64,000 nucleotides of DNA, taken from assembly GCA_949316235.1 (NCBI GenBank), contig OX438744.1, forward strand, positions 24,787,578-24,851,577, in the 5' to 3' direction. This document shows, piece by piece, positions 54,106-64,000 of the stretch; position 1 is the stretch's first letter; every line of letters starts with the position of its first letter. The position numbers were made by a program, and so were the translations under genes. Source of the DNA: Oegoconia quadripuncta. Its lineage: Eukaryota > Arthropoda > Insecta > Lepidoptera > Autostichidae. The notes under the pieces are model-generated. The model saw only the letters and a list, made by a program, of their open reading frames with translations. It did not search any database and was not told the origin of the DNA.

Positions 54106-57100
54106 GTAAGAAGAACAAAAGGTTGGAGTGTAGCAACTCTGCACAATTTCATGTTCTTATGATATCATTGATTATGCATACAATATGCAGAGTTCAAATT
54201 TTTTTGGGAAATTCTAGTCTCACTGGGAGAGGGTATACATAATCAGCCACGCGGGCCCAGTGCTGGTGGATTTGTGTCACTAGTGGCCACCTGACAGTCA
54301 GTGTTTTTAATCAGCCCCTGTATGCCGACTTCGCTTAACTATTATCTTCAATTAAAACCAACTGGGACAGATTAGTTAACGTGTGCTCGGAAGCACTCTA
54401 CCAGTGGTAGGGAATTCGTCTGCGCCACGAGTGCTTCGTCACACTAAGACGTCTGTTTTTATAATTTTTTTTAGGCAATGTTCATGGATTGTCAAGAAAG
54501 TATTTCTGCTGTATGCATATAATTAATACCATGAGTTGCCACATATGAGACAAGATTTTCTATTCACTTCTATTAAATATTGCCGTTTATATGCAATATT
54601 GAAAAATACCTATAATAGAAAAAAATACATTCCTGAAATTCATGTAACATATTATTGACGACGACATATTATACCTGTATATGATGATCTGTTTGGTGTA
54701 GTGGTAGCAACTCTGACCACTATATCAAAAGGTTGCGGGTTTGAACCCTGCTAGGGGCATATGTTTGTGTGATGAATACGGACATGTGTACCTGAGTTAT
54801 GGATGTTTTAATTTATAATAAGTATTTATTTACAAAAAAAATAATGTATTTGTGTAGTATATCAACCATCTGGTATCCACAACACAGGCCTATAGTTGCT
54901 TACTGTGGAATTAGATGGCGCTGTGTGTAAGTCTAAGGATATTTATTATTATTTTGCCACTGTCTCAAATTTTTCTCTTTGATCCATAAAACTTAAAAAC
55001 TTCAAGCATTAATTTCAACGTAAGATACATGATAATGACAATGATGAAATAAAAATAGAACTTTAGCATTTTTCGGTCAGTCAGTATGTCCAAGCTACTA
55101 CCGCAAGGGAAATCATCTGTGGGAAAAGAAGCGGCGCAAGAAACCCACAGGATCATTTTTCTTTTTTATGGATATTTATTATTATTAATTATTAAGAGCC
55201 CACAGTGTCCCACCCTCATCTCTTTCCAGTCGTTTCTGTTCTTGGCGAGCACAAATCATCCCTTATTGAAACTGTCAAGCTCGTCTCTCCACCGCTTTTT
55301 AGATATGATTATACAGATTTATTTTGGATGTCGTGCAGGGTGAATGTGATCTTCCTGGCTCTCTACCACCTCGGCATCCACTCATACGGCATCAGCAACC
55401 ATGGGTACTTCCATTACAAAACACACATCTGCTCATTCGTCCACAGGAACTGGCAACTGCTGTTTGGACCTAATTTGTAAGTAATGTTAAAAACATTTCA
55501 ACTTTAAGGTTCAGATTCAACTCATTTATAATAAGCACACACATATTCACCACTTTTATACATTTCCTGCAATTTATTACTTTGACTTTTGGTGTGTAGC
55601 ATTTTATTATGCTCAGTGAATCATAAGCATGTTTTTAAAAGAATTTAAGAAATTTAATAGAAGATTCGGGTCTCTCAATTTTCATACTTACTTTTTTTTT
55701 TATGCACAACGGGTTGTTACTTGAGCTTAATCACACCAGATTTTAAGTGAAGATGAGGTCGAAGCGTACTGACCCGGAAACCCCAACACATTTGGGGGAC
55801 TGGCTATCTTATCTTTGATAACCGAAACACAACAATGCTATTAACATTGCTGCTTGGTGGCAGATTTAGATAACATGGTGGTAGCTAGTGCTTGTGCAGT
55901 CCGTTTGTACCCTAGATGCACTCTCCAGACACAACAAAGCAATCCCGGTACACATATGTGAGTGTATTATGAAGTAATGAGCATTTTAGGGAACTACTAG
56001 ACACATAGAAAAGATAGTTGCAAAATTCAAGGAATGACACAACTTTGAATCTGCACTGCGTTCAACTTTTTCACACGCACGAATATTGTGCACCTAAAGT
56101 TGATGATTGTGATTGTACAAGTGAAGGGAAGTTATATCACCTGATACATAGACATTTGCAATTTGGTCAACTTACATACTTGAAATATTGCTGTTATATG
56201 AATAAATAAATTCATAAATAAATTCATTCGTATCCTATGAATAAATAAAATAAAAAGACACTACTTAATCTGTTGATGACAGATTGGAGTACCTGTCAGC
56301 GAAACCAACGGATGCGGGTTCGAATCCCACAACGGGTAAATGTTTGTGTGAATATGAACATTTATTCCTGAGTCATGGATGTTTATATAAATATTTATGT
56401 ATGTTTATCTGTTATCTAGTATCCATAGTACACAGCTTTGCTTAGTTTGGGACTAGATGATTGGTGTAAGTGTCCCAAATATTTATTTATTTTTTATTTT
56501 ATTTTACATATAGTGGAGCACCCTAAAGTTGCTAAAAAGGAAATGTTGTATTTTCAGCAAACAGAAGAAAAACTGGGTGGGTACAATAGCAGGCGCCCTG
56601 TCTGTGTACAACCACCTGATCTTTCGCTCTGGCTCCATAGCGCTGGGCGAGACTGGCTGGTGGAAGCTGCTGCACGCTTTCTCTCCAGCCACCGCCGCGC
56701 ACGTTAGTGAGTTCACTGTCAGGGTACACACAGAAATCGACAGGAACCATTAAATATTAATAATGGCAAATGTTATTGAACATAAAAATGCCGTCTGGAA
56801 ATGTGGGCCGGCACCATAGCACGCCGAACCGTTTATTGCAGACCAGAATTAGAGCGATCCTGTATTGAAGATCTTGGTCGCAGCTCTTCCGCTCCGTTAT
56901 AGACGGAGTTTTTCACCCCAGATATTGCTGGGATAGCAACTATAATAATGCAATCAGCAATGCGCCGACGCAATTCCACGCCGCCGGTCGAACACTGATT
57001 TTTCAAATTATCACTTATAGAGTAATAAAAACTGACTGTATCACTGTTTTAAACGAAGGACCACTTTTGTTTGATACAATACTTTAAAATAAAACGTTAT

Positions 57101-59230
57101 GGACGTTTATATTATTTATTTTTATGACAAACTTTTAATTACGCCATTATTGTTAATGTGCAGAGAAAAAAGTTTGATCATAAAAATAAATAATATAAAC
57201 GTCCATAACGTTTTATTTTAAAGTATTGTATCAAACAGCAAAGACAACAGACTTTAAAATAATTGTTCAGAAAGAAAGGCAAATCTGTTTGGAGTTGCTT
57301 CATATGCTGGATGCAAGCCTCCTCGATCTTCCGCAACCTCCATGTCACTAGTAATCGTCCAAGGCCTGATACGCTAACCAGCCGTCGTTACCTTCCATAA
57401 TCGTAATAATTGAACGCGACTACACGCCTTGAGTTGTTTGTGACCAATACAATTAGTTGTTTGTAACCAATCTCAGTTGTAAGATCAATTTTTTAGATGG
57501 TTACAAATAATAATCCGTAAGAAATGCTGCGCCGATTAAAGGCGCGTTTTACTCTGTGCATCTCTTTTTTGCGTTTTGTGAACTCATGGGTATCTCGTTA
57601 AGTGTAGCGATTAAATACTCGTTAAGTACTACGATGGGACTGCCATACAAAATTTGTAGAAGTCCTTGTAAAAACTTTAGATTAAAAAAAAAAATCTCTT
57701 TCCGATACACTTACATGTTCTAACTTACATGTAATTCAATTACTGTCACAGAATATAGGTAGTACTAACTACTGTATAATGCAAACGTTTCTTTTTTCAG
57801 TACAAGATGTAGGGCGGTTCAAGCTTAAGGGCCGGCCGCGTAACCAGTGGTCGCTGGATAAAACACTCTTCATTAACAAGGTCACAGAAATGGGTAAGGT
57901 TATTTTGGACTTTATTAGTATACTAGCTTGCCCGCGGCTTCGCCTGCGTGGAATAATTTTATCGCGGAAATTTGTTTATCTTGAACTATCCACTTAAAAA
58001 GTAATAATATATATATAATAATCTAAGTTTTCTTTCAAGAAGCGAATTAAAGCACATCTGCTAGAAATACAAAAGAAGAATATTCCGAAAGCATTTGCAA
58101 CATTTTGAATAGCTTAGCAGTAGCTGCTCACAGACAAATTGACTCGTTCGCGTTGTAGGTATTTAGTTAATTATGTTAAGTCCACTTTTTATTTTAAACG
58201 AGTTCATTATGATCCATACAATTACTATACACCTCCGTACAACATGATCTTTATAGAATACACACTTATGGTTGTTATTGAAAATTTTTGCACTATTACC
58301 CTAACCTCGCTTTCTCTCGCAGGGCACTAGCTGAAAATCAGTGTCTTACCGCTATAGGTGAGGATGCACACTGAACGATGGCCCGTTTGTGGTACAGATA
58401 CACATACAACTCTATTATAAGTTGTAACAGTTGTATTTAATTTTAGTTTTTATTTTTATTACTGTGAAATAAGGCTACATTGTGTAAGAATAACACCAAG
58501 CAAAATTATTGTTGCGTCGAATATTTTTGTATGTGTTTCTGTAATATGCAAATAAACGCTTTATCTATCTATCTATCTATAATAAATAGTAAAAAAAAAC
58601 ATTTAAAAAGGATAATAAGTATCCTATGTCTTAAACCAGGGTATATTCCATGTATATACCAAATTTAATCCAATACCGTTTCGCCGTGATTGAGCTACAA
58701 ACAAACATAACTTCAAACTTTAAGCATTTATTTCAACGTAAGATACATGATATCATTTCTTGAGTGTCAATTTAAATCTATTGGAAATAAAAATAGGGCT
58801 TAAGCATTTTTCAGTCAGTCAGTATGTCCAAGCTACCACCGCTTCGGAAAGGGAAATCATCTATGGGATAAGAAGCGGCGCAAGAAACCCACGGGATCAT
58901 TTTTCTTTTCTTTTTTTAATATATATAATAAATAAATAAAAACAGCCTTTATTGCTAGGGTTACGAATTACAATAGGCATGGAATTGGAGTGGACATATG
59001 AGGGAAAAAAGAGATAAGTGGAGCAAAATCGTAACAGAATGGTACCCAAGAGACGGGAAGAGAAGAAGACGAAGGCCATATAAGAGATGGGATGACGAGT
59101 TAAAGGTTTCCTTCCCTATGGACCAGAAAAACAAATAACAGAAGCGAATGGCAATACTTAGAGAGGCCTATGTCGGAAGACAAGCGAGGGAGGACAACAA
59201 AAAGAAAACAAACTAAGAAATAAGTTTACT

Positions 59231-59265
<35 letters not shown>

Positions 59266-62200
59266 GTATACAACTAATACAATTTTATAATTTTTCGGAG
59301 CTGGGCGATATAAACAAACATCCAAACTTTCGCATTCATAATATTAGTTAGAAATATATGCAGTTCCCTGTGAGTTTCGTATATATAACGTCAGCATTGA
59401 CAAACGTATGATCATTATGTATGGTAGACATTCCCTGCATTATGGGAAACTTCCCTACCTTAAAGAGAGCCTTCAAATCCTCCCTGAACGGCACAGTTTT
59501 CTGTAAAAGCGATTAATGTCCGCCATACTTCTAGTAATTAAGATGAATCGTGAATTCGGACTCGTTTACCCAGGTTACCACCACCTGGTCAACCATGAGC
59601 CAGACTTACCCCTCGCTGGGCTCGAGCCCGTCACCAAGAAGCGTCGCGTGGATTCGGACGAGCTCAGCGCGGTCTCCAGTGTGTCCTACTGCGAGCAATT
59701 CGACTCTGATAGCAGGTACTATACTGTATGTACGTTTGTGTGCGTGTGTGTTTTTTGAGTGTGTCCTTTTGTGAGGAGGTTGTATCTGTGTGTGTTTATG
59801 TGATTGTACATAAGGGTGTTTTTTTTTTCTTTTATCCAGAACAGGTTAGCACTTGACCTCAATCACACCTGATGTTAAGTGAAGATGAGGCCGAATGTGG
59901 TAGCGTACTGACCCGGAAACCCCGTCTTATTTGGGGGACTGGCTATCTTATCTCTGACAACCGGAACACAACAATGCTATTAACATTGCTGTTTGGCGGC
60001 AGATTTAGATAAGATGGTGGTAGCTATCCAGGCGGACATTTAATATGCCCTACCACCAACCAAACCGAGTACTAAATGTTTGTATGAGTTTATGTAAGCG
60101 TGTATGTTTGTGTGAGTGTATGTAAGGGATTATGTGTTGATGTGTGTGTGCGTAATCGAGTGAAGTTCGCCTGGCAGGTACAAAGGTCATAAAGGCGATC
60201 AAGCATCAGGTTTTCAATTACTAGCCCTTTTTAAAACCCGACGCACAAAGAGGGGTGTTGTAAGTTTCAAAACGGTTTTCTATCATCGAAAGCTGCTGTT
60301 TGCAATGTGTGTTTCTACAAACCCGTCTCTTCTCGTGGATGTAGTAAAAGCCGACTTGAAACTTTCCACCAAAAAACAAGCTCACGCCCTGTCGTGTGTG
60401 ATTTCTGTATATTTCGTAAGGTGAACCGTGCATGTATGACGACCGATTGGTGTAGCGGATAGTGACCCTGTCAACGAAACCAACGGTTGCTGGTTTGAAT
60501 CCCGCGAGGGGTAAATATTTGTGTGGCGAATACGAACATTTATTCCGGAGTCATGGATGTTTATATAAATATTTATGTATGTTTATCTGTTATCTATAGG
60601 GTTGCCATAACTTCTGGAAGTCAATACGGGACGTTTTGTTTTCTGATGCCTAAAACTCGAACCTAAGACATTCAATACTGATACGCGGCTTTTGAACTAT
60701 GTTTTATTATATTTAACTACTTTTGCACGCATGTGCACGTATTCTAACAGATGGGTATTGATCTGATGAGATTGATCTCCACAGTAGTGGTTTGCGCTCG
60801 CGCCCCTCACCTCTCTATTCTATTTCCGTATTTTGTCGAAATACGGGACAAATACGGGACATATAGTAATACGGGACGGGATGGTCAAATACGGCGACAG
60901 TCCCATATATATGGGACGGATGGCAACCCTAATTATCTAGTATCCATAGTTGTGACTAGATGATTGGTGTAAGTGTCAGCAATATTTATTTATTTATTTA
61001 ATGCTTGAAACAACAAGCATTAAACTTTTGGGATAAATACAAGTACAGATATGATTTCCCAAACTTAATTTCTATGACATTTAAAAATGGAGATGGTACT
61101 GCGTTTGTACAGAGATTCCAATTTCCGACGGACCGTTTGTATGTTGTTATAGGCAGGAGACAGCAGAGGAGGTAACCTGTGGAGCAGATAACGAGAGCCT
61201 GTTTCGAGGGTTCGCCTACGCACCACCTGGGCATGTATGTCACACCATCACTCTTGACAATCATTGTTCCAAATTATATTTTAGTTTTAAAAATTCGGCC
61301 TCGTTCGTGTCGTACCACGATGCGCAATAGGTTTACTAACCAGGGCTTCATGCCACTTAACAAGTTTGGCTTCCTAATGAGAAAAACGAGCTCTCCAAAC
61401 TGTGAAGTGTGTGGGACTGTGGCGGATGTTCAACACTTGTTAGTGGAGTGTGTCCGGTACGAGCAATCTAGAAGGGCACTGATGAGTGAACTTAAACTGA
61501 TCGGACTTGATGTAGGAGTGTTTCACGCTATTCTGTCCCTACCAAACTCAGAAAGAGCCAGGAAGTTATTCAGTTTTGTGAACGCATCGGTGTCTCGTTA
61601 AGTGTAGCGATTAGTTAACCTTTGAAAACCCGCTGACACTCTCTGTTGCCAGTTCACCTTGTGAATTGAATGATTGGGAATCAAGAACTTAAGGGGTACT
61701 ACGATGGGACTGCCATACAAAATTTGTAAAAGTCCCTGTAAAAACTTAGATTTAAAAAAAAAGCCAGGGATTGTAACCGGTTTCGCAAATACCGGTAACT
61801 TTTTTTTTATGCACGACGGGGTCGTCGACATTGGTTACATTTAAATATTTACCGGTATTTTACGGTTTTATCGTTCGGAGCGCGACCGAAATGAGAGCGC
61901 TACCTAAAACTTTAATGAAACGGTTTTATCTAGACGTCGGTGTCGTTTGTAGTGATAGAGACAGCGTCATAGGTAGAATAACCGCCTCCGTGGCTCAATG
62001 TAAACAACATTGGGTTTACGATTCGGAGGTCGCGGGTTCGATCCCCAGCGGGGTACATGTTTAAGTACTCGGTTTGGTTGGTGGTAGGGCATTTTAAATG
62101 TCCGCCTGGCTAGCTACCACCATCTTATCTAAATCTGCCGCCAAGCAGCAATGTTAATGGCATTGTTGTGTTCCGGTTGTCAGAGATAAGATAACCAGTC

Positions 62201-62539
62201 CCCCAAATGTGTTGGGGTTTCCGGGTCACCTACGACCTCATCTTCACTTAACCTCAGGTGTGATTGGACTTGCATAAAAAAATGTATTTCGTGAATAACG
62301 TTTTACAGAGCGACTCGTCGAGCCTGCAATCGTTCCAACAATCCATAGTGTACTACGACTCGGATTCGCGCAGCGCCTCCCCCCACCCGCCGGCCGACCA
62401 ATCGGACGACAATGACGTCAAACCCTTCATCCCCGCCAAGACGGACAAAAAGAGACAGACGACAGAGGAGAAGGTGGACAAGCGAGACACACTGTTCTCC
62501 GCTCAGCTCAATTCTACAGATATGCCGTGGTTGGAGGCG
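53894..62539 (+). CDS. Kat14: Kat14/Atac2 (CSRP2BP-like ATAC acetyltransferase subunit), 5' part, 6 exons seen
   Basis: Exons: 53894-54105, 55339-55476, 56558-56706, 57801-57893, 59574-59725, 62309-62539, giving 325 codons in one frame; the gene runs off the window. Residues 1-71 form a PHD-like zinc module (C5xxC8, C22xxC25, H30xxC33, C53xxC56). Next comes the CSRP2BP-specific block: VIFLALYHLG, NHGYFHYKTHICSFVHRNW, WVGTIAGALSV, and LGETGWWKLLH. An acidic/basic, Ser-rich linker follows, with a likely nuclear signal TKKRRV. In flies and vertebrates this protein is a subunit of the ATAC histone acetyltransferase complex; its C-terminal GNAT domain is not in the window. The ATG at 53894 is the first in frame and sits just before the zinc module. 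Confidence 0.9.
54681..54955 (+). mobile_element. SINE B, full length, Kat14 intron 1
   Basis: CTGTTTGGTGTAGTGGTAGC head, GGTTTGAACCCTGCTAGGGG, tail ATTTATTATTATT. Confidence 0.7.
55339..55476 (+). CDS. Kat14: Kat14 exon 2
   Basis: Encodes VNVIFLALYHLGIHSYG and THICSFVHRNWQLLFGPN, matching the block after the CSRP2BP zinc module. Donor GTAAGT. Confidence 0.93.
55692..55889 (-). mobile_element. SINE A fragment, Kat14 intron 2
   Basis: TTTTTTTATGCACAACGGGT to GATAACATGGTGGTAGC. Confidence 0.7.
56274..56494 (+). mobile_element. SINE C (tRNA-derived), Kat14 intron 2
   Basis: CCTGTCAGCGAAACCAACGG, GGGTTCGAATCCCAC, and an ATTTATTTATTTTTT tail 65 bp before exon 3. Confidence 0.7.
56558..56706 (+). 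CDS. Kat14: Kat14 exon 3
   Basis: Encodes KQKKNWVGTIAGALSVYNHL, FRSGSIALGETGWWKLLH. Chosen donor GTGAGT at 56707 gives phase 1 and joins exon 4 in its only open frame. Confidence 0.9.
57069..57236. repeat. Hairpin repeat in Kat14 intron 3
   Basis: GTTTGATACAATACTTTAAA at left is mirrored exactly at the right end; arms of about 60 bp, loop about 40. Confidence 0.75.
57591..57695 (+). mobile_element. 3' UTR fragment of the R1-like LINE
   Basis: TCTCGTTAAGTGTAGCGATT and GTACTACGATGGGACTGCCA match 61592-61758; A tail at the end. Confidence 0.6.
57801..57893 (+). CDS. Kat14: Kat14 exon 4
   Basis: Encodes QDVGRFKLKGRPRNQW and DKTLFINKVTEMG. Acceptor TTTTTTCAG, donor GTAAGG. Confidence 0.85.
57923..58712 (+). 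repeat. Interspersed repeat F, split copy
   Basis: GCCCGCGGCTTCGCCTGCGT at left and CCGTTTCGCCGTGATTGAGC at right; interrupted by 58001-58617. Confidence 0.6.
58001..58617 (+). mobile_element. LINE 3' end with (ATCT)n tail, inserted in repeat F
   Basis: KKRIKAHLLEIQKKNIPKAF then stop, a long 3' UTR and (TATC)n at 58562-58580. It splits a repeat F copy (57923-58000 and 58618-58712). Confidence 0.55.
58975..59225 (+). pseudogene. LINE C-terminal remnant
   Basis: KWSKIVTEWYPRDGKRRRRR, PYKRWDDELK and a terminal REAYVGRQ block resemble the C-terminus of RTE-like endonuclease-RT proteins; interrupted by a stop. Kat14 intron 4. Confidence 0.6.
59234..59262. repeat. (TA)n microsatellite
   Basis: Uninterrupted TA dinucleotides in Kat14 intron 4. 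Confidence 0.9.
59574..59725 (+). CDS. Kat14: Kat14 exon 5
   Basis: Encodes GYHHLVNHEPDLPLAGLEP, VTKKRRVDSDE and YCEQFDSDSRYYT. Donor GTATGT at 59726 gives phase 0, needed by exon 6; an earlier GT at 59716 would put exon 6 in a frame with a stop. Confidence 0.8.
59819..60077 (-). mobile_element. SINE A fragment, Kat14 intron 5
   Basis: Tail to mid-body, ending at AACCAAACCGAGTACTAAA; head missing. Confidence 0.7.
60437..60992 (+). mobile_element. SINE C split by a hAT-type MITE
   Basis: GACGACCGATTGGTGTAGCG head; the body stops at GTTATCTA and resumes at 60932 to the ATTTATTTATTT tail. Confidence 0.75.
60597..60931 (+). mobile_element. hAT-type MITE inserted in SINE C
   Basis: Ends TAGGGTTGCCAT and ATGGCAACCCTA are inverted repeats. 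Flanks are GTTATCTA and ATTATCTA, an 8-bp duplication with one change; the uninterrupted SINE at 56274 reads GTTATCTA once. Interior has repeated TACGGGA units. In Kat14 intron 5. Confidence 0.8.
61270..61758 (+). mobile_element. R1-like LINE C-terminus and 3' UTR
   Basis: Encodes KFGFLMRKTSSPNCEVCGTV, HLLVECVRYE; stop near 61601; 3' UTR GTACTACGATGGGACTGCCA ends in A9. Kat14 intron 5. Confidence 0.65.
61982..62282 (+). mobile_element. SINE A, full length, abutting Kat14 exon 6
   Basis: Head CCGCCTCCGTGGCTCAATGT, tail TTGCATAAAAAAA; ends 26 bp before the exon 6 start. Confidence 0.75.
62309..62539 (+). CDS. Kat14: Kat14 exon 6
   Basis: 77 codons, phase 0: SDSSSLQSFQQSIVYYDSDS, a charged Lys-rich linker, then FSAQLNSTDMPWLEA. 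Donor GTAAGG; no next exon was recognised before 64000. Confidence 0.85.
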
Positions 62540-62767
62540 GTAAGGATTCCTTTTTAAGGTTCCGTTCCCGAAGACCAAACGGAGCCCAGTTGTAGTCGCT
62601 CATACATTCGTCTGTCGTCTATCGTTTTATTTTTATCTATTCACGCCCTTTTCGTTCATATCACCCTTCACACAATCCATCCATCTTTTCTGTGGTTTTC
62701 CTCTTCCATTACACCCATCGACATCCATATTCATCACTCTCTTAGTACCATTCGTTTCATCAAAAAA

Positions 62768-63062
62768 AGGTTTCGCATGAAATATTTTTTAATTACTGGG
62801 CTAAATCACATAATAAAAAAAATTGAACGATGCTCTTTTCATGTGCTTCCCATAATCATTTCTTAGATTCGCTGAAACTTTTATAAAGCGGTTACTTTTA
62901 AAAATTAACGCTGCCTTTACTTAACTTAATGTTATCCGATAATACACACAAAGTTTAGCTAATTTGCCGTTCCCAAAAAAAAATCAAAAATGTTTGTATG
63001 GAGAAAACAGTCTTAATGAAATTCTTCATACAAAACGCCAATTTCATAGGTAAGGACCTAAT
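62768..63062 (-). repeat. Dispersed repeat G, Kat14 intron 6
   Basis: Reverse-complement partner of 29475-29768. Confidence 0.6.
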
Positions 63063-63446
63063 TCATTTAATGACGTCTCTGTACCTATTAGTCTATCACA
63101 ACCTCTAGATCTGATACAATTTAGTTCATTTTATGAGCTTTGTTTCTGTCAAAACTGTCCTATGACCGTTTGAAATAACGATTCACGCCAAGCTAAATGG
63201 TTTCATTTCAACTTTTCTGTCACGGATGGCATGTTTAAACTCCCTCTGACATATATATTCCTTATTTTATCCATCCTCATCACTCCACTCATCCATCTCA
63301 ACATTCTCATCTCTGCTGCATACAATTTTCTTTCATCCGTCTTCTTCACGGCCTAGGAGCCTGATTCTCACATACTCGAAATTTCACTGTCGAACGACAT
63401 CAATAGGTTTGTCACTTTTACACACGTATATACGTATGCACAATCC

Positions 63447-63908
63447 TTGCTTTTGCCGATTCTGGACTATGCTGACTGTTGCTATCCTGATCTTACTGCC
63501 GAACTGCTCAATAAACTTGAGCGACTCCAAAACCTGGCCATTAGGTTCATATTGGGACTTCGAAAGTATGACCACGTTTCCGAATACAGAAGTCGTCTCA
63601 AGTGGCTTTCAATTCGCCGTCGCAAAGACTTACATATACTTTCACTTCTGTACTCTGTGCTGTTTGATCCCAGAACCCCTTTCTATCTCAAGGAATGCTT
63701 TCAATTTCTTTCTTCCACCCACAATCGCCGCCTTCGTTCTACGGATAATCTACGGCTTTATGTTCCACCCAATACGTCCAAATTTTATAGTCAGTCTTTT
63801 ACTTTGCAGGCCATCCGTCTGTGGAACTCTCTACCTGAATCCATCAGACGTACTCAGTCTTTGAATGTTTTCAAGACAGGAGTTAAAGAGCTTTTTTTAA
63901 TACTTTAA
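63447..63908 (+). mobile_element. LINE C-terminus, 153 codons
   Basis: Frame MLLPILDYADCCYPDLTAEL, RRRKDLHILSLLYSVLF and LWNSLPESIRRTQSLNVFK is the post-RT part of a CR1/Jockey-like LINE. Ends with TAA and (TTATTA) microsatellite-like tail. It lies after Kat14 exon 6 and is not part of that gene. Confidence 0.75.
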
Positions 63909-64000
63909 TCTACTCTTTCTCCTTATTATTGTTATTATTATTATTTTTTTTCTTCTCACTGGTCATCATTAATTAGTAATTTTGCTTTACAAATTCTTTC

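Larger units (their letters stand above)
62540..64000. other. Kat14 intron 6 (incomplete)
   Basis: Holds repeat G and a LINE C-terminus; no further Kat14 exon recognised. Confidence 0.5.

Noticed and set aside
61982..62060. tRNA gene
   Set aside because: Head of SINE A; the same body and tail follow in all full copies.
63409..63908. Kat14 continuation
   Set aside because: Translation is the C-terminus of a LINE, not a GNAT domain.
1..64000. CRISPR array or bacterial-style operon
   Set aside because: No regularly spaced short repeats; genes have introns and AATAAA signals.

Overview
The window is nuclear DNA of an insect, most likely a moth or butterfly. It is AT-rich, its genes are split by long introns, and it is saturated with tRNA-derived SINEs, LINE 3' ends, MITEs and a fresh LTR retrotransposon of the kinds common in Lepidoptera. 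The order is inferred from repeat style and protein similarity; I cannot name a species.

Three host genes lie head to tail on the + strand. (1) Daw1 (7470-19404, nine exons, 419 codons) encodes the WD40 dynein-arm assembly/transport factor ODA16/WDR69 and is complete. About 120 bp before its ATG is a match to the RFX X-box that controls cilium genes. (2) A Prcp-like S28 serine carboxypeptidase (27626-52071, eight exons, 462 codons) is complete, with signal peptide and Ser150/Asp400/His425. (3) Kat14/Atac2 (from 53894, six exons seen to 62539) encodes the ATAC-complex acetyltransferase subunit; the window ends before its GNAT domain. Exon joins were derived by hand from GT/AG sites and reading phase, and each join keeps frame and family similarity. 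The three genes have no obvious shared pathway.

Most of the rest is mobile DNA. Intron 6 of Prcp holds an apparently intact Ty3/gypsy-type element (43351-49818) with two LTRs that read as identical and one 1931-codon Gag-Pol frame; between nucleocapsid and protease it carries a roughly 450-residue Cys/Asn-rich stretch that I cannot assign. Intron 7 of Daw1 holds a LINE with a 681-codon reverse transcriptase frame. Intron 2 of Prcp holds a decayed pogo-like (psq/CENP-B/DDE) transposon, LINE fragments and SINEs. The Daw1-Prcp intergenic region holds a mariner-like remnant with about 285-bp terminal inverted repeats. At least four tRNA-derived SINE families (called A-D here), several fold-back MITE families and 3' tails of at least five LINE families recur, often nested.

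Region by region: 1-7469 is repeat-filled flank; 7470-19404 Daw1; 19405-27625 repeats; 27626-52071 Prcp; 52072-53893 intergenic; 53894-64000 the 5' part of Kat14.
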